Positions 8,137 through 17,425 are shown, counted from the stretch's first letter. The stretch is DNA of 64,000 nt from Bradyrhizobium elkanii USDA 76 (GCF_023278185.1 NZ_CP066356.1:6936001-7000000); one strand, 5' to 3'. The notes: a model not told the origin generated them from the sequence alone. A program made the numbers and translations.

Positions 8137-8592
8137 CTAAGCTGCCTTCTTCCGCTCAATTTGCGACGAAGCAGCCGTTGCACCGATCTGGATCTTGCGC
8201 GGCTTCATCGCCTCCGGAATCTCTCGAACGAGATCAATGGTCAAGAGACCGTCCCGGAAGGATGCCTGCTTGACCTGGACGTACTCGGCCAGACTAAAGA
8301 CTTTCCGGAACGGTCGCGCCGGAATACCTTGGTAGAGATACCGGCGCGCAGCCCCGTCGGACTTCTTGCCTTCGATCGTGAGAGCGTTCTGTTCGGCCGT
8401 CACGGAGATATCGTTGGCACCGAAGCCTGCCACCGCCAGCGTGATTCGATAGTGATCCTCACCGGACCGCTCGATATTGTATGGCGGATAGCTGTCCTCA
8501 TTCGGCCGGCGCGACATGCCGTCGATGAGGCCAGCCAAGTGATTGAAGCCGACGCTGGTGCGCCACAGTGGCGTAAAATCAAGTGTCCTCAT
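8137..8592 (-). CDS. Small heat-shock protein (Hsp20 family), ROSE-controlled
   Basis: A 151-residue Hsp20 close to the gene at 3922: MRTLDFTPLWRTSVGFN at the start, YPPYNIERSGEDHYRITLAV opening the alpha-crystallin domain, FRDGLLTIDLVREIPEAMKP near the end. I chose ATG 8592 because GGAGGA lies in the ROSE leader directly upstream and the homologues begin there. It sits between the HtrA set and groESL. Confidence 0.92.
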   Translation of the reverse strand: MRTLDFTPLWRTSVGFNHLAGLIDGMSRRPNEDSYPPYNIERSGEDHYRITLAVAGFGANDISVTAEQNALTIEGKKSDGAARRYLYQGIPARPFRKVFSLAEYVQVKQASFRDGLLTIDLVREIPEAMKPRKIQIGATAASSQIERKKAA

Positions 8593-8690
8593 AGCCAAGT
8601 CCTCCAAAGAGCAATATGGATACGAAGCAAGGCAGGATCGGAGTTTCGATAATCGTCGAACACCCCGGTCCAGCCTCGTGCCGAGCCCGG
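8593..8690 (-). promoter_or_regulatory. ROSE-like RNA thermometer, Hsp20 leader
   Basis: On the minus strand the leader ends ATATTGCTCTTTGGAGGA, with the TTGCT anti-ribosome-binding-site motif a few bases from GGAGGA, as in ROSE elements. GC-rich hairpins precede it. The last 35 nt closely match the leaders at 13234 and 30539. Confidence 0.8.
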
Positions 8691-8843
8691 CCTGGCGCTC
8701 GACACCCGCAGTCGCGGTCGAGAAACGAATTAGAACTAACGTCCGTGAGTTCAAGAGGAGCATGCGCATTTTTCTTCAAGAGGCTCCCTTGGCGGCTCAG
8801 TGACTAGGCGGCCACGCGATCCGCAAGAGCACTCTGGCGTAGA

Positions 8844-9014
8844 TCATCCATTACTTGCTACTTGCTGCTCTCGCTCAATCCGGGCTTGATAGAGCTGGCG
8901 CTCTTGCTCGCTCCTCGCGGTTGAGAGCAGGCGCTCGTAGTGACCGATCACCTTCAGACAACCTCGGATGAGGAAGTCGCGGACGGTAAGCTCAACTGTT
9001 GCTTGAGGTTGCAT
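8844..9014 (-). CDS. Small helical hypothetical protein
   Basis: A 56-residue ORF beginning MQPQATVELTVRDFLIRGCL and continuing through HYERLLSTARSEQERQLYQA. It is strongly helical and charged; I have seen similar short proteins annotated as hypothetical in Bradyrhizobium. The function is unknown. The ribosome binding site is weak, so the case rests on composition and resemblance. Confidence 0.5.
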   Translation of the reverse strand: MQPQATVELTVRDFLIRGCLKVIGHYERLLSTARSEQERQLYQARIEREQQVASNG

Positions 9015-9124
9015 CGGAGTTCCCGCGCACGGAATGCCTCGCCGAACTCAGCCCGGACATGAGTGCCGCTCTTGACCAGATTGCGTAAGGTAGGGAGCGG
9101 CCTTCGCGGGCCGCTCACTGACGT

Positions 9125-9457
9125 TCAGCTTGCTGCCAACGGTCCCGCGGGATGGGGCGACGGCTGCGGCCAGATGCCGGGCGGCGCGGAGGTCGGCGGC
9201 AGCAAGATGTCGATCTTCATCGTTGCCGCCGCAGGCTGCCACTTCAGCCACGGCATCGTGTCGAGATACGGGATTGGCGGCAATGGCAATCCAGTGAAGG
9301 TACCCTGTGTGGCCTCGGCTCCCCGCGGGCTTTCCACGCCGTAAGCACCGAAGGCCGCCAGGGACATTGCGCCGGCCCCTACTAAAGCAAGCAGGCCTCG
9401 CCGCAGATTGCGGTTGGTCTCCGTCCGGGCGGAGAACGTATGGTGATAGCTCAGCAT
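9125..9457 (-). CDS. Hypothetical protein with N-terminal membrane/signal segment
   Basis: A 110-residue protein. A twin-arginine-like basic stretch (NRNLRRGLLALVGAGAMSLA) leads into a hydrophobic segment, then a proline-rich exported part (FTGLPLPPIPYLDTMPWLKW). Strong ribosome binding site GGGAGGAG before ATG 9457. The start directly follows the stop of the microprotein at 9458, so the two form an operon just downstream of groEL. The function is unknown. Confidence 0.6.
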   Translation of the reverse strand: MLSYHHTFSARTETNRNLRRGLLALVGAGAMSLAAFGAYGVESPRGAEATQGTFTGLPLPPIPYLDTMPWLKWQPAAATMKIDILLPPTSAPPGIWPQPSPHPAGPLAAS

Positions 9458-9577
9458 CTATACTCCTCCCATCGTTCGAAAACAGATCCAGGCAATGGTG
9501 ACAAAACTCAGGGAGAACATGAACCAATGGATCGTGTCCTGCCTCATCCTGAGCCGACGACGATTAGACTTGTTCAT
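9458..9577 (-). CDS. 39-residue membrane microprotein
   Basis: The peptide begins MNKSNRRRLRMRQDTIHWF and continues MFSLSFVTIAWICF: a positively charged N-terminus followed by one membrane helix. Its TAG is directly followed by the ATG of the 9125 gene. GGAG lies 10 nt upstream of the start. It lies 46 nt after the groEL terminator hairpin. Confidence 0.55.
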   Translation of the reverse strand: MNKSNRRRLRMRQDTIHWFMFSLSFVTIAWICFRTMGGV

Positions 9578-9622
9578 GGGACACTCCATCTTTGGAAGCG
9601 GTCTTCTCTCCTCTCATCGGTG

Positions 9623-9648
9623 GAGCCCGGCCTTGATCGGCCGGGCTC
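9623..9648 (-). terminator. Hairpin after groEL
   Basis: A perfect 10-bp stem (GAGCCCGGCC with GGCCGGGCTC) and 6-nt loop, 7 nt after the groEL stop. There is no T tract, so it may stabilise the mRNA end or attenuate rather than terminate fully. Confidence 0.55.
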
Positions 9649-9654
9649 TCTCGT

Positions 9655-11647
<1,993 letters not shown>

Positions 11648-11715
11648 GCACATCCTCCTTAGGTAGGTTCAGCGATGTCCAAAACCGGGTCCATAACAGC
11701 CCCCGGGCAAAAATC

Positions 11716-11744
11716 CACCTAGGAGCGAGGGTTCCACTTTCAAG
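11716..11744 (-). promoter_or_regulatory. Possible heat-shock (RpoH) promoter of groESL
   Basis: On the minus strand CTTGAAA (11744-11738) could be a sigma-32 -35 element, with CTCCTAGGT as a poor -10. The -35 matches well and the -10 poorly, so this is only a candidate. Confidence 0.3.
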
Positions 11745-11941
11745 AGGTTGGAAGAAAATTTTTGCGGCGAACGCCGGATCGTCGATATTGCTCGCGGCTC
11801 GTAACCGGAGAGCATTCTCCTGCGTCCGGAAACGCTCAGCGCACCTTGAGAATTGAAAACCGTCAAACCGAGACGTTGTCTCGGCTTCAGAACAACTCTG
11901 CGCGGCAAATTGGAGCATCGTCGAAAGGAGGGTAACCAGAG

Positions 11942-12145
11942 ATGCGGAGCTTAATGGTACTTGCTGCTCCAATCGGGATGGTGATCTCGCTGCAGGCGAA
12001 AGAAGCGGATTCGTCGCGAGCAGTGCGAAGCTCCGAGGCCACCGTTAAGCAGCTTGTCAGTGATCAAAGCGGCCAGCCCCCGGGCAAGAACAAAGTCCGG
12101 CGGCCGCAAGGACCGTGTTTTCTCGGCGGGAGCCATCGTGCTTGA
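11942..12145 (+). CDS. Possible small exported protein
   Basis: A 67-residue ORF with start MRSLMVLAAPIGMVISLQAK, which reads as a short signal peptide, followed by a polar tail. AAAGGAGGG lies 10 nt upstream of the ATG, the best support for translation. It is divergent from groES and convergent with rpoH. No family is recognised. Confidence 0.4.
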   Translation: MRSLMVLAAPIGMVISLQAKEADSSRAVRSSEATVKQLVSDQSGQPPGKNKVRRPQGPCFLGGSHRA

Positions 12146-12209
12146 TATCTGCACCGGCTGCTGATTCATCGATCAGCAGCCGGCCAGCAGTTTCTATGTT
12201 CTGCTTCTA

Positions 12210-13100
12210 CTATGCGCTCGCTGAAGCAGCCGCAAGCTCCGGAAGGCGTGCGCACAGCGTCGACTTGATACGCTGCAACGCACGCTGCTCGATCTGGCGG
12301 ATACGCTCACGCGAAATACCGAAGGTATTGGCAAGATCGTCAAGCGTTCTTTGCTCATCTGCCATGTAACGGGCTTCGACAATGGTGCGTTCTCGCGGAG
12401 AAAGCGCACACAGCGCCTCCGAGAGTGCGGCCTTCTGCCGTTCTCGGTCTCCGGCCTCCACGAGCAGGGTTTCAGGATCAGGAGATGAATCTGCGACCCT
12501 GTCCTGCCACTGTTCGCCTTCCTCGTCACTGAGTTGAACATTCAGCGTCATGTCGCCACGAATCCGCCCGTTCATCTCGACGACGTCGGTTTGCTTGACC
12601 TGAAGATGGTCAGAGATCTGCTTCACGTGCTCCGGCGAAAGCTCGCCATCGTCCGGCGTACCAAGGCGTCTCTTCAACTTTTGAAGGTTAAAGAACAGCT
12701 TTTTTTGCGCCGCGGTTGTGCCGAGCTTGACGAGCGACCATGATCGCAGGACGAATTCCTGTACGGACGCCTTGATCCACCAAGCGGCATAAGTCGCCAG
12801 GCGAAATCCCTTCTCAGGGTCGAACCGCCTGACGGCCAGCATCAATCCGACGTTGGCTTCCGAGATGAGGTCGGCGATGGGCAATCCATAGCGCCGATAT
12901 TTCAGCGCGATCTTGGCGGCCAATCGCAGATGGCTCGTCACCAGACGGTAGGCAGCTTCGCGATCCCCAGAATCCCGAAGCCGCCTTGCATACATCACTT
13001 CTTCGGATGCATCGAGCAGCGGGAAGCTTCGGATCTCTTGCAGATACCGAGACAACCCGGCTTCCGAATGGATGGCAGGGAGTGCTGACTTGATTGACAT
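12210..13100 (-). CDS. rpoH: Heat-shock sigma factor RpoH (sigma-32)
   Basis: A 296-residue sigma-70-family factor that directs RNA polymerase to heat-shock promoters. Region 2.1-2.4 reads LVTSHLRLAAKIALKYRRYG, ISEANVGLMLAVRRFDPEKG and ATYAAWWIKASVQEFVLRSW; the RpoH box lies near LVKLGTTAAQKKLFFNLQKL; region 4.2 has TFGISRERIRQIEQRALQRI. ATG 13100 is chosen because AGGGAGG precedes it by 8 nt. That ribosome binding site overlaps the stop of the 39-residue ORF at 13114, which lies behind a ROSE leader, so rpoH is probably translated in a temperature-dependent, coupled way. Confidence 0.95.
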   Translation of the reverse strand: MSIKSALPAIHSEAGLSRYLQEIRSFPLLDASEEVMYARRLRDSGDREAAYRLVTSHLRLAAKIALKYRRYGLPIADLISEANVGLMLAVRRFDPEKGFRLATYAAWWIKASVQEFVLRSWSLVKLGTTAAQKKLFFNLQKLKRRLGTPDDGELSPEHVKQISDHLQVKQTDVVEMNGRIRGDMTLNVQLSDEEGEQWQDRVADSSPDPETLLVEAGDRERQKAALSEALCALSPRERTIVEARYMADEQRTLDDLANTFGISRERIRQIEQRALQRIKSTLCARLPELAAASASA

Positions 13101-13113
13101 GACTTGCCCTCCC

Positions 13114-13233
13114 TCAGAAGCCATCGCCGCTCTTGAGTTCTAACGAGCGGCCAGACGGAAGATGCAGCTGCGAGACCCCACCGAGGCGAGTAAGGCTGAT
13201 CGGCTGCCAAGCGACAATACGGGTCGTTTTCAT
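13114..13233 (-). CDS. 39-residue leader ORF, probably truncated Hsp20
   Basis: It begins MKTTRIVAWQPISLTRLGGV directly after a ROSE-type leader, at the same place where the Hsp20 genes begin (MRTLDFTPLWRTSVGF). After about 15 residues the resemblance ends, and the ORF stops within the rpoH ribosome binding region, 13 nt before the rpoH start. I infer the remnant of an Hsp20 gene that now serves as a leader ORF linking a thermometer to rpoH. The peptide itself may have no function. Confidence 0.55.
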   Translation of the reverse strand: MKTTRIVAWQPISLTRLGGVSQLHLPSGRSLELKSGDGF

Positions 13234-13325
13234 ATCCAAATCCTCCATGGAGCAAAATGGTACGAGCCGCCGTGTCGCCTGACTTAGCTGGGCCATGAGG
13301 CGCCCAGCGACACTCAGGCCGGCGG
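13234..13325 (-). promoter_or_regulatory. ROSE-like RNA thermometer upstream of rpoH
   Basis: On the minus strand the leader ends ATTTTGCTCCATGGAGGA and then TTTGGAT before ATG, with TTGCT opposite GGAGGA as in ROSE. Upstream, GCCGCC can pair with GGCGGC. It matches the leader at 8593 in its last 35 nt. Confidence 0.75.
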
Positions 13326-13558
13326 CGCCAAAAGAACTGCGAAACCAGCGGGTTGTTCCCCGTATCAGCTAGCCAATTCGTCGGAAGCCAAACTGCCGCT
13401 GCCCGATGAGGCGGAGGAGGAGCCCGACGCCTCAGGCGGCTTCCGAGTGCCCAATCCGTCAAGGGTTTCAAACATCTCGTAGACTTGGGACATTCCGAAC
13501 CTTGGGCGAGACGTATACCTATCGAAGTCGGGTAGCGGTGCGGCACGGCTAAGTTTAA

Positions 13559-13895
13559 ATGGATTGCGCCGCCGGCGAGGCGCTCATCCGCGAGGCCGAC
13601 GATCTGCTCTGCCAGAGCTGGAACAAAAAGATCTGCGCCGACGGCGGGCCCGGTCGACGCATCGCCGTCGATCGACCAGGCCATCAAGCCGGCTATCCGT
13701 GGCTCGAAATCAATTGCTCGCGGTGCAAGACACCGCGCGCGGTCGCGCCTAGCCGCGCTGCGCCACGTTCCGACAACCAATGTGCGCGATCTCGCCGGTC
13801 GCCTGCGCTACGTGAAGTGCAGTACGGCGGGCAAGCGGCCGGCCGCGGAGCTGCTGCAGCTGTGGCGGCGCTTCCCGACCGGAGATGCGACGTGA
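13559..13895 (+). pseudogene. Frameshifted zinc-ribbon-like conserved protein
   Basis: Reading across frames gives a protein I know as conserved and uncharacterised in Bradyrhizobium: ASPSIDQAIK, then YPWLEINCSRCKTPR, then ALRHVPTTNVRDLAGRLRYV and KCSTAGKRPAAELLQL. The Cys pairs suggest a metal ribbon. At least two compensating indels lie before YPWLEI and one after KTPR (about 13740). It is either a decayed gene or one affected by sequence errors. Two further decayed genes follow directly. Confidence 0.65.
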
Positions 13896-13903
13896 CCGAG
13901 CTC

Positions 13904-14348
13904 ATGCGTCGGCGCGACAGAGCCGCAGCCGGGCAGAAATGGAACATCCTCTATAGCGACGTCGTCGTTGGCTCAATCGGGCTGCGCACCGGCGCACCGA
14001 ACCATGCCGATCAGTGGGAATGGAATGCGGCTTTCATCCGGGCTGCGACCGGTCGAGCGGAGGCCCGGCCGCGACCTTTCTGAAGCGCGCGCGGCGTTCG
14101 AAGTGGCATGGGGCGAGTTGCTGCCGCCCCTAACCAAAGCGAATTTCCAGGCCTGGCGCGATCATCGCGATTGGATCGCGCGCAAGCAGGCCATGTGGGA
14201 CCGCGGCGAAAAGCTGCCTTCTCAACTGCCGTCGTCGCTGATGCGCTGTCCCTGCGGCGCGACGTTTGATAGCCCCCGTCCCGCCGAAAGCCAGATTCAC
14301 ACCCCTCACATCTATGCTGCACAAAGGCGGGATGGAATTCGACGATGA
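13904..14348 (+). pseudogene. Frameshifted conserved hypothetical protein
   Basis: The parts GQKWNILYSDVVVGSIGLR, QWEWN-CGFHPGCD and EARAAFEVAWGELLPPLTKA followed by FQAWRDHRDWIARKQAMWDR and LMRCPCGATFDS form one protein family seen widely in Bradyrhizobium as hypothetical. The C-terminal CPCG pair may bind metal. Two frame changes (about 14025 and 14085) break it. Its stop overlaps the next start (ATGA), as in an operon. Confidence 0.65.
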
Positions 14349-14560
14349 AGATGAAGGAAGACCGGCGCTGGGCGGACCCGGAGAAAGGCTGCCCGCCGGA
14401 TCATGGAGCACGCCCGCGCCTTTGAACCGATCCAGGACGACCGGATCTACATTGAGACGATCAACTATCCGATGATCTACCAGGACAAAGGCGACGCCGG
14501 CCGAGTACTGGGCCGGCTTACAGTACACCAAGGGGCGGGACGTTCGTGAGGATGCTGCAG
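14345..14560 (+). pseudogene. Frameshifted small conserved protein
   Basis: Starts MKMKEDRRWADPEK and, after one frame change, continues AARRIMEHARAFEPIQDDRI and YIETINYPMIYQDK; a further change is needed for AEYWAGLQYTKGRDV. I recall this as a short conserved rhizobial hypothetical protein. It overlaps the gene before it by ATGA, so three adjacent genes have all lost frame. Confidence 0.55.
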
Positions 14561-14664
14561 CCGGGCAAAGACCTGTTCGCCTGAGTTGTCGGTTGTGCTG
14601 CTGCGCAAGTAGGCTGAGAGGTTCCTTGCAACCTCTAGCTATCCGGAGCATTGTCTAAACATCC

Positions 14665-14741
14665 CGGCCAAGGCTCTGCCCGTAGGCGCCGGTGGCTGAG
14701 AGACCGATCGCGCTCCCCGCCTGCAGGCTTAAGAGAGCGCC
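14665..14741 (+). ncRNA. Repeated structured leader, copy 1
   Basis: A 77-nt block directly before the ORF at 14742. It is nearly identical to 15044-15120 over GGCTCTGCCCGTAGGCG and GGTGGCTGAGAGACCGAT. A first hairpin pairs CCGGC with GCCGG; a second pairs GCGCTC with GAGCGC just before the start codon. The second stem covers the place where a ribosome binding site would be. It is not a riboswitch class I can name. Confidence 0.55.
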
Positions 14742-14864
14742 ATGCTTGAACAGCCCCATTTCGATCCCTATTCGATCCCGGCGCGTGTCTGTCTCGCTAT
14801 CGCGATTTTCGGCGGTTCCTTGCTTATTGCAGTGCTGTTGCTGACCGCTCTCATTGCGCACTAG
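14742..14864 (+). CDS. 40-residue membrane protein behind the structured leader
   Basis: The peptide begins MLEQPHFDPYSIPARVCLAI and continues through GGSLLIAVLLLTALIAH: a short polar N-terminus and one membrane helix that ends the protein. The structured leader ends at its ATG, and a terminator follows at once, so it is a complete single-gene transcription unit. The function is unknown. Confidence 0.55.
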   Translation: MLEQPHFDPYSIPARVCLAIAIFGGSLLIAVLLLTALIAH

Positions 14865-14900
14865 GGCCGCGCCTCAAATGTACGTGCGCGGCCTAGTCTT
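14864..14900 (+). terminator. Hairpin terminator after the 40-residue ORF
   Basis: An 8-bp stem (GGCCGCGC at 14865-14872 with GCGCGGCC at 14886-14893) followed by TAGTCTTAT. It begins in the stop codon of the ORF. Confidence 0.6.
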
Positions 14901-15043
14901 ATACCGCTTGGCCGCGCTGTGCGCTTAAGTAGGCGGACCAACTGAGGTAAGGCCGCCTACAAACGCGCGGCATTTGTCGTTTCGACCCAAGCATTAAGTT
15001 CAATATTGAACCGTTACGTCCTGAGGTAGTTTACCCTCATCAC

Positions 15044-15120
15044 CGGCCGAGGCTCTGCCCGTAGGCGTCGGTGGCTGAGAGACCGATAGCGCTCCCGCCT
15101 GCACAACAGGGAGCGCGGCT
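15044..15120 (+). ncRNA. Repeated structured leader, copy 2
   Basis: The second copy of the leader at 14665. Here the stem before the start codon is longer (GCGCTCCC with GGGAGCGC), and the first hairpin can extend to CACCG with CGGTG. The changed but still paired bases between copies are what a conserved RNA structure predicts. It ends exactly at the ATG of the next ORF. Confidence 0.55.
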
Positions 15121-15321
15121 ATGGCCGAACAGCGCAACTATCGTCCTGACCAAATGTGGTTTGAAAAGCTCGCCGGTCAGGCACGCGAGCTAATCGAGCA
15201 CTCGCTCAAACTCCTCAATGATCCAGTGCCGGATACGTTTGCGGGCCGAAAATCCCATGAGCCCTTTCCCAAAGAGGAAAGCAGATACGGGATCAACGAT
15301 AGAAAATCGGACGTATCCTAA
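15121..15321 (+). CDS. Small conserved protein behind the structured leader
   Basis: A 66-residue protein beginning MAEQRNYRPDQMWFEKLAGQ, followed by ARELIEHSLKLLNDPVPDTF and GRKSHEPFPKEE. A paralogue at 37652 keeps the helical first half and the PFP/PSKEE end, and is also preceded by a version of the same leader. The function is unknown. The start at 15121 is fixed by the leader and by the match to the paralogue. Confidence 0.65.
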   Translation: MAEQRNYRPDQMWFEKLAGQARELIEHSLKLLNDPVPDTFAGRKSHEPFPKEESRYGINDRKSDVS

Positions 15322-15360
15322 GACAGGGCCGGAACTTAGGCGCTGTAGTACAGCTTGCCG

Positions 15361-15540
15361 ATGATCGATCCACTGTTCGCGCGCTCCCAGCTTGCTATCG
15401 CCGAAAGTCAAGCGTTGCGCATACAACGAAAAACGCTCGCCGATCAGCGGGACGCGCAGCTGGCAGATCTGCGGAAATCCATCCAGGACAGCGCCAGCGC
15501 GCGCGCAGAAATCAAGGCACATCGAGAAAATGGGGAGTAA
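15361..15540 (+). CDS. Small coiled-coil hypothetical protein
   Basis: A 59-residue protein, MIDPLFARSQLAIAESQALR followed by a charged helix (QRKTLADQRDAQLADLRKSI) and SASARAEIKAHR. Short proteins of this form are common as hypothetical in Bradyrhizobium. ATG 15361 is preferred to a TTG 6 nt upstream. The function is unknown. Confidence 0.55.
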   Translation: MIDPLFARSQLAIAESQALRIQRKTLADQRDAQLADLRKSIQDSASARAEIKAHRENGE

Positions 15541-15570
15541 GGCCGCTTCAGTTGTCGACCTTGCTCCTCT

Positions 15571-16050
15571 AAAGAGACGGCCCCAGCGAGGGGACTGGCT
15601 GGGGCCACTACTGATGCCCAGATGCAGTCGGGGGGCAGTGGCGGCATCTGAGCGTCCGATAAACAAGACTCGGCCACGTTCGTTCCTACGCCGTATAGAA
15701 AAGGCCCCAGCACCTTGGGTACCGCGAAAGCTGAACTTTCGTGACGATGCTGCAGCCAAGCAAAGACCTCTTCGCAGAGACAGCGGGGATCCTACTTGCG
15801 AGGTCTAGAAACTTGTAGAATCATTCTGAGGCCAAATCCCGACGCGGGACTGGCAAGTGGCCCCGACATCGGCCTCCGCAGGCCCCCAAGGTTGTCGGGG
15901 CCACTCCTATTTCGGACGGCCTGTCTGATGCGCGCAAAGAGGCCCCAGCGAGGGATACAAGCTGGGGCCAAGGAAACCACTCAAACCAAGCGGTCGCGAA
16001 ACGCCGCGGTTGCAACTTTGTTCCCGAACGGTCCCAGCGAGTAATCGCTT
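15571..16050. repeat. Cluster of GGCCCCAGC hairpin repeats
   Basis: Five members of a dispersed repeat lie within 480 bp (near 15578, 15702, 15857, 15940 and 16026). The type is an A-rich flank, GGCCCCAGCGAGG, a short loop and a pairing GCTGGGGCC. The one at 15856-15906 is a perfect 12-bp stem of GTGGCCCCGAC type. Others lie at about 17331, 17413, 20628, 20726, 20797, 20919, 21195, 32880 and 46889. No gene is recognised in this interval. Confidence 0.7.
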
Positions 16051-16066
16051 CCGCCGTTCTTCGGCT

Positions 16067-16291
16067 TTAGGGGGTGGTTCGTTTGTTCCAACGCTCGGCC
16101 GCCTGCCTAACGGTCGGCGCATTGGGACCGAAAGCTGAACATTCCTTGCAGACTACAAATTTTGGGTCAATGTCGCTGTGGATCCAAACTTCCGAACCGC
16201 CGCAGAAGGGACAGGGCCGCAGCGGTTGTACAGAAATGGGGAATCCGCGCAGCGGATCGATAGCAGGGCTGTCGCTAGTCTTCCTGGGCAT
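16067..16291 (-). CDS. Lar-like zinc-ribbon protein
   Basis: A 74-residue protein with the pattern of the Lar (restriction alleviation) family: PCPFCGGSEVWI, then VVCKECSAFGP, then the C-terminal ERWNKR. The two Cys pairs form a zinc ribbon. Lar of the Rac prophage modulates type I restriction; many phage- and island-encoded relatives have no tested role. It follows the gene at 16306 in the same direction with a 14-nt gap. Confidence 0.75.
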   Translation of the reverse strand: MPRKTSDSPAIDPLRGFPISVQPLRPCPFCGGSEVWIHSDIDPKFVVCKECSAFGPNAPTVRQAAERWNKRTTP

Positions 16292-16305
16292 TTTAACACG
16301 AGCGT

Positions 16306-16506
16306 TTAGGATGATAGTTCTGGGCCGATGTCGACGACCTCGACGAAATGATGACCGACGTCGCTATTGAAGCCGATGAAGTCCCACTTCACGCCGTCGC
16401 CTTGGCAAGTAGCGCAACGCGCCGGCTGCCACTCGGGATGCTTCGTGCTTGAGCGCACAAGGACCCAATAGAAGCCACCTGGAGTCAAATGCGTGACGTC
16501 CGTCAT
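16306..16506 (-). CDS. Small hypothetical protein (phage/island type)
   Basis: A 66-residue protein: LTPGGFYWVLVRSSTKHPEW, a CATCQGDG motif and KWDFIGFNSDVGHHFVEVVD. Proteins of this type (PGGFYWV ... WDFIG ... FVEV ... IGPEL) occur in alphaproteobacterial prophages and islands beside Lar-like genes. The role is unknown. It forms a two-gene unit with 16067. Confidence 0.7.
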   Translation of the reverse strand: MTDVTHLTPGGFYWVLVRSSTKHPEWQPARCATCQGDGVKWDFIGFNSDVGHHFVEVVDIGPELSS

Positions 16507-16612
16507 CGAATCATTTGCAGCAGCGCAGTGAGGCGCGCGCCGATGCGAGTTGCCATGATTACCTGCACGCCAAAACCCACAGTTGGCCGCCTGGTTCCCG
16601 TTTCACGTTGCC

Positions 16613-16771
16613 CTATTTATTCCCGGCGGCACGCTTCCTTAGCATGGCTAGACGTAGGTTTACGGCCGACTCCGAACGCCCGAGCTTCTGACCAATCTCG
16701 CGCTGCGTCAGATCGGTTTCTCGCGCCAACTGCAATAACCTCAGTTCGTCCTCGTGCGACCATACCGGCAT
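16613..16771 (-). CDS. Small helix-turn-helix protein, copy 1
   Basis: A 52-residue protein beginning MPVWSHEDELRLLQLARETD and continuing LTQREIGQKLGRSESAVNLR. It is one Myb/sigma-region-4-like helix-turn-helix with W-S-x-x-D-E at the start, and a basic C-terminus (RKRAAGN). GGAGAAG precedes the ATG. A paralogue with the same pattern lies at 36909. It is likely a DNA-binding regulator; its target is unknown. Confidence 0.65.
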   Translation of the reverse strand: MPVWSHEDELRLLQLARETDLTQREIGQKLGRSESAVNLRLAMLRKRAAGNK

Positions 16772-16976
16772 GGCTTCTCCGAATCATTTCCTCATCAGAT
16801 GCCAAAGATGATTGCAGATTCGATTTTGGCCGTCTGTCCAATTTCATACTCGTATCTCCGATGATCCTGGTCCTCGTTGATAGGAACGATCGGCTTGGCG
16901 ACGAGTCGGCTCACCGCCCCCAGCTTGTTCAGGCGCCCCCCGACTGCTGGAGGAAAACCCGTATCGCTCGGGTTGG

Positions 16977-17000
16977 CGGCCCCCTGGTTGGGGCCGTTTT
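16977..17000 (+). terminator. Rho-independent terminator-like hairpin
   Basis: A 7-bp stem (CGGCCCC with GGGGCCG) followed by TTTT. No plus-strand gene is recognised just upstream, so its partner is unclear. Confidence 0.5.
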
Positions 17001-17033
17001 CAGTTCGCCGCGGAAGCCAGGTGGTGCTTGTCC

Positions 17034-17066
17034 AAAGTTGATCGTCACGATTCACATAGTTCAATG
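17034..17066 (+). promoter_or_regulatory. Conserved 33-bp element before a paralogous gene, copy 1
   Basis: It matches 32178-32210 over 33 bp, with identical core TTCACATAGTTCAATG and about five differences upstream. The core starts 76 nt before the gene at 17127 and, in the second copy, 74 nt before the gene at 32269. A shared promoter or leader is the simplest reading. Confidence 0.5.
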
Positions 17067-17126
17067 CCGACGCTCCATCCTTCGAGCTAATCGACGAAGC
17101 TCGTATTTCGCAGATGGTGGTTGCAG

Positions 17127-17339
17127 ATGGAATTTATTGGACGCCCGATGCGGGGACGTTTCCTCGTTCGGCAGGGTGGCAACGGCTGGATGGTCTACGA
17201 TAGCGAACTCAAAGGGCCGGCTCAGATAGAAAAGAACGGGGCGTTCGCCGAGAAGCTGACAAAAGAGCAGGCTGAGATTTTGGCGAAGCTGTTTACAACT
17301 CGCGAAAACCGTCCCCTGACAAAAAAGGCCCCAGCTTAG
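17127..17339 (+). CDS. Small conserved protein (RFLVR-GWMVYD family), copy 1
   Basis: A 70-residue protein: MEFIGRPMRGRFLVRQGGNG, WMVYDSELKGPAQIEK and FAEKLTKEQAEILAKLF. The pattern RFLVR.G..GWMVYD.E.KGPA then LT.E.A is shared with 32269 and with many short Bradyrhizobium hypothetical proteins. It looks like a small beta-sheet domain plus a C-terminal helix. The function is unknown. Confidence 0.65.
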   Translation: MEFIGRPMRGRFLVRQGGNGWMVYDSELKGPAQIEKNGAFAEKLTKEQAEILAKLFTTRENRPLTKKAPA

Positions 17340-17340
17340 A

Positions 17341-17425
17341 CTGCTGAGGCCGGCAAGTAGTCCCACGTGGCTACTCAACGTCGTTGGACTGCTGCTTGTT
17401 CCCCGAAGCGAAACGGCCCCAGCGA
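17341..17425 (+). repeat. About 85-bp dispersed repeat, copy 1
   Basis: It shares with 20643-20730 the series AAGTAGTCCCAC, CTACTGCTTGTTCCC (here CTGCTGCTTGTTCCC) and AAACGGCCCCAGCGAG in the same order and spacing. It belongs to the wider GGCCCCAGC repeat family. Confidence 0.6.

Noticed and set aside
11648..11900. CIRCE element upstream of groES
   Set aside because: No TTAGCACTC-N9-GAGTGCTAA or close variant was found.
14690..14710. TPP riboswitch suggested by CTGAGA
   Set aside because: The GGCTGAGAGA string resembles part of the thi-box, but the second conserved half (ACCTGAT-type) is missing and the downstream genes are unrelated to thiamine.
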